DNA from: Buddleja alternifolia
Lineage: Eukaryota; Streptophyta; Magnoliopsida; Lamiales; Scrophulariaceae
Reading direction: 5' to 3'
Assembly: GCA_019426215.1 (NCBI GenBank)
Contig: CM033394.1
Location: 23,332,195 to 23,396,194, forward strand
Length of the DNA: 64,000 bases
The notes beneath the pieces were generated by a model. It ran no database searches. It was not told the DNA's origin and saw only the letters and a list, made by a program, of their open reading frames with translations. This document shows positions 60,715 through 64,000 of the stretch, piece after piece. The stretch's first letter is position 1, and every line of letters starts with the position of its first letter. The position numbers and the translations under genes were made by a program.

Positions 60715-61395
60715 ATCTCAGATGTAGAGAAGACGATCATAGAACAATAAGTTTCATGAACATAAAGTTCCATACCTTGTGCTCTAGGCCCCATATTCGG
60801 ACAGTTCCTTTTCCAGTGGCCCAGCTCACCGCAGTGTAGGCATCTGTCTTTCTTTTGTGGCCCCTTTCGCTTGTGAATCACAGGAGCTTTCCCTTTTCCT
60901 TTATCGACACCACCCTGAGCTCCAAGCTCGCCAACCTGCTTCTTGGTTTTTCTCTTCTTATTCTTCGCCCGTCTAGGCCCAGAAGTGATAACCAAGGCAG
61001 TCTCTTTTCCCTTGGGCTTCAATTGAGATTGTGCAGTGATTAATTTGTTCATTAGCCTAGCTAGGTTGCATTCAATCTCATTGCAATTGAAGTTCATGAC
61101 AAATTGGGAAAAAGAATCAGGAAGAGACTGCAAGATAGGATCGGTCTGAAGTTGCGGGTTCATTGTAAAATCGAGAGCTTCCAATCTCTCGATCCTCGAT
61201 ATCATTTTGAGGACATGATCCCCAACCTTCTCCCCTTCTCTCATTTTGGCTCTGAAGAGCTCTTTAGATATTTCATATATAGCAGTCCTACTGTGCTCAG
61301 CATAGAGCTCAACCAAGTGAGCCACGATAGCCCTCGCTGTAGTAATCTTGTCGTGGGACCTCTGTAGCTCATTCTTCATAGAGCCAAGAATGTAC
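60715..61395 (-). pseudogene. Copia gag, C-terminal part
   Basis: It continues the gag frame after the solo LTR insertion: MKNELQRSHDKITTARAIVAHL, capsid helices with ISKELFRAKMREGEKVGDHVLKMI, and a basic linker. The CCHC zinc knuckle CLHCGELGHWKRNC is at about 60810-60850. The protease follows in the same frame. Confidence 0.85.
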
Positions 61396-63322
61396 TGACA
61401 CGCTAAAAGCTAACGTGCTATGATAGCAAGTGCACTAGTCGTGTGTAGTAATAAGTGTGGACGAAAAGTCCGGGTTGTCGAACCACGGAGACTTGAATTC
61501 TAGTTTATGATTTTATACAAAAAAACAACCACAATAAAAGTAAATTAAATGTAAAAACGTGTACAATAAGAACAAGGTTATGCAAATGAATTAAAACCAA
61601 TTATAAAGGGAGACTAAGGCACATGCTAGGTCCAAATTGATCAAATATACTTATAAAGGCTCTTGTTGTAGAATTACTCTTATATTGTTATGGTGAAAAC
61701 TCCTAAGGTAGAGAATAACCGATGCCTCGCGTATAAACTCCTATACTTAGACCGTGATTTCCCAAATATCCCTATCCGGAAATCTAACCACTAAACATGC
61801 ATTAATGTACTAGAGTTCACTCGATTTGAATCGAACGACTTCACCCAGGAATCTTTACCTATGTCTAGGGCAATTCCTCATTAATTGCGGGTCATGATGT
61901 AAATTTCTTGCACCCTAAGTCAATTTTCTCCCGAAATATTAACCTAGGCATAAGATTCTAACATATAGTGATCAAGTATATGCAAGATAGACAAAAACAC
62001 AATTCACATCACATAACAATATAAGAACAACCTCAACAATCATCTATTGTAAGCATATATCACAATTTGGCCTTACATGGCCCTAGTCTTACGAATTTAG
62101 TTCATAATTGAAAGCATAAAAGACATAAGAGGAATATTCATAGACATAAATGAAATGAAAAGCTCTTAAAAACTCCCTAAATGGTGAATGATGATGGATC
62201 TTGAAGTTGAGCCTTCAATCCCCAAGCTCTTTTCCTTCCTCTAGTTTTCCCCTCCAAGAGTGATGAAGAATGGTGATGAATGGTGGAGAAATTAGATTAG
62301 GGGCTGCCCCCCTCTCCTCCAAAAATCTGAAATTGATAGTGCATCATGAAGAGTATGGGTTCCCCCTCCTTTTATAGCCAAAATTCCACTAAAGTATGCA
62401 TTAAGAATTCCCATTAAAGTTCCCCAATGAGAATTCCACCTAAGGTGATGCTTAAAGTTTGGCTTTTAAGATTCCAACCAGCTAAAAAATTCTAAACTTT
62501 CGGCCCTTAAGAATTCCACCAAGCATAACCATGTGAAAACTTCAACAAAACACATGCATGCTGCCATTTTCTTGCTTTCCAGCGCAGTCTTAGTATTTTC
62601 CTCATAAAATTCTCCACAGATCTCCAAATTGGATGATTCAAGTCCCCATGTTCAGATACAACATAGATCTACAACTTTCCAGAAGGACATTTCGTCCAAT
62701 TCAGTCTCTAAGTATACATAAATTACGTTTCAATATGGAGGTTGTTTCTGATTTGGCACCCATAAAGTAAATCCACCAAGAAACACACTTATGACAACCC
62801 CTCAACACATGTGCTGAATAATGGCCAAAAGTGATTCTTACCCATCATATAATGATGGAATTTAGGCTGAAAAGGAGTAACATTCGGACTATCCATGCCT
62901 AGGCATGACTAGGAGGGCGTTGGGGCGTATCCTGGCACATGTACTTCTCTGTTCGGCACAGCAATCATATTTCCTTCACAATTATCTCTATAGACCTCCG
63001 ATTTAGATGTTTTAAGTTCCCATTTGAAGCTAAGACATACATATAAAACTTTGTAGAAGGAAACTTTGTCTAAGTCGGTCTCGAAATGTACGGAATTATC
63101 GCTCGAATGTGGTAGGAGATGCTTAAACCGCCTAGGTGTTGAAAAACATGCTTGAACTTGTTTTGTACATCGTTTTTCTTCCCTTTTCTTCATGTATTCT
63201 CATTTATTACCTGTATTCACTTGACACACCTATTAAATGCAAATGTGACATGATTTAAGCAATAAGTGAATCCAAATCATAAGAATTACGGTCTTAAAAA
63301 CACGTAAAAACACCTCTTATCA
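61396..63322 (-). mobile_element. Athila-like solo LTR with perfect 5-bp target duplication inside copia gag
   Basis: On the - strand it starts TGATAAGAGGTGTTTTTACG and ends TAGCTTTTAGCGTGTCA, the same ends as the Athila LTR at 9740-11349. It is flanked by TGTAC at 61391-61395 and 63323-63327. Removing it and one TGTAC restores a continuous gag sequence across the joint. Length is 1927 bp. No internal sequence remains. Confidence 0.93.
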
Positions 63323-63544
63323 TGTACCCACGCATTCGGATGTTGTCCTTCACCTATTTTTCATGAGCTTGGACTTCTTCCTCATTGGCACGTGTTCTGG
63401 CAGGAGGAGCAGGGATATCAGTGTCCAACACGTATCCTAGAGACTCCATATTGAGAACTATTCTCAAATTCCTTAGCCAATCCACTAGTTGGGTCCGGTA
63501 AGGATATTCTTTTCGAGTAATACGGAAAGTGGGTTGATTGTCAT
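63323..63544 (-). pseudogene. Copia gag, N-terminal part
   Basis: It starts at ATG (63542-63544): MTINPLSVLLEKNILTGPN, the classic copia gag opening. A 2-nt loss near 63487 shifts the frame, after which DWLRNLRIVLNMESLGYVLD follows. A TAG (63354-63356) lies before VKDNIRMR. The piece ends at the solo LTR. Confidence 0.87.
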
Positions 63545-64000
63545 TTTTGAAAAATGAGAGAGATAAAAAAAAATAATTGCAGAAAATAAACCAGACTTAA
63601 TTAGAATATTGGACTAAACTAAGACCAAGTTTAAAATAAAGGATTTCGACTTATGACTTGGCTCCCACTACATTTTTCGAAATTCCACACTCCCACTGTG
63701 AAATGACGAAAGCGATCGTTGATGAAAACTTCATGGTGGGGATTGGGTTCTTTTATATAATATGATGGATGACAACCCTATAACGATATTTGGTCCATTA
63801 CTTAATTAAAGTGATGTCAAACATCAACCTATCAAATAGACGGTTCAATCATATTTATCCCATAATCCACAAATACCGCAACCTTTTAACGATTTATTGG
63901 TAATGTGGACTATCTAAGTTTATTCCCACTAACTCCTCATAATCTAACATTTGAATTTCACCTTGCAACCCTTTAACGATATTTGGGGTGAAATATGTCT
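63545..64000 (-). other. Copia leader, no gene
   Basis: Non-coding sequence upstream of the gag start. No primer site or LTR end is seen before the window ends. It contains two CTTTTAACGAT(A/T)T-like blocks (about 63890 and 63970). Confidence 0.5.

Larger units (their letters stand above)
56075..64000 (-). mobile_element. Ty1/copia retrotransposon, 3' LTR to leader, running off the window
   Basis: On the - strand, in order: leader, gag (split by a solo LTR), protease, integrase, reverse transcriptase/RNase H, polypurine tract and 3' LTR. This PR-INT-RT-RH order defines Ty1/copia. Several stops and frameshifts make it inactive. It is inserted in the RT of the Tat element. Its 5' LTR should lie beyond position 64000. 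Confidence 0.9.

Overview
The window is plant nuclear DNA, most likely from a eudicot. It holds one complete spliced host gene set in a dense mass of nested LTR retrotransposons. The evidence is GT-AG introns, plant Ty1/copia (SIRE-type and others) and Ty3/gypsy (Athila and Tat lineages) proteins, tRNA-Asp-like and tRNA-iMet primer binding sites, and a nuclear copy of a chloroplast tRNA. The species cannot be named from the sequence alone.

Region 1 (1-13.4 kb). An Athila-type gypsy element on the + strand runs from its 5' LTR (cut by the window start) to its 3' LTR at 9740-11349. It keeps gag and the aspartic protease but has lost pol. A fragment of a SIRE-type copia element, consisting of a long env-like region and its 3' LTR (1906-7325), sits between gag and protease. 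Downstream are a decayed SIRE LTR end, leader and gag (11350-12760).

Region 2 (13.5-27.5 kb, - strand). A complete 13-exon gene encodes a 541-residue J-domain protein of the plant DnaJ13/OWL1 (DNAJC11-like) family. All exon phases join without a break. Its introns are swollen by three tandem duplications (introns 1, 6 and 10), one of which copied part of exon 7, and by a small deleted LTR element in intron 6.

Region 3 (27.5-48 kb). This stretch has no host gene. It contains solo LTRs of one copia family, a gag-only copia element with roughly 2.5-kb LTRs (34009-47607), a MULE-like non-autonomous element, a 2.4-kb terminal-inverted-repeat element with inverted arrays of a short motif, and a chloroplast trnW-CCA insertion in an LTR.

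Region 4 (48-64 kb). This is a four-level nest. A + strand copia (5' LTR 48083-49671, primer site, leader) is interrupted by a - strand Tat-lineage gypsy (about 50430-56075) that carries an intact antisense plant-mobile-domain ORF. That gypsy is interrupted in its reverse transcriptase by a - strand copia (56075 to beyond 64000). The gag of that copia is split by an Athila-like solo LTR (61396-63322) with a perfect 5-bp target duplication.

Only the DnaJ gene looks like a functional host gene. The plant-mobile-domain ORF is the best candidate for a transposon-borne coding sequence still under some constraint.
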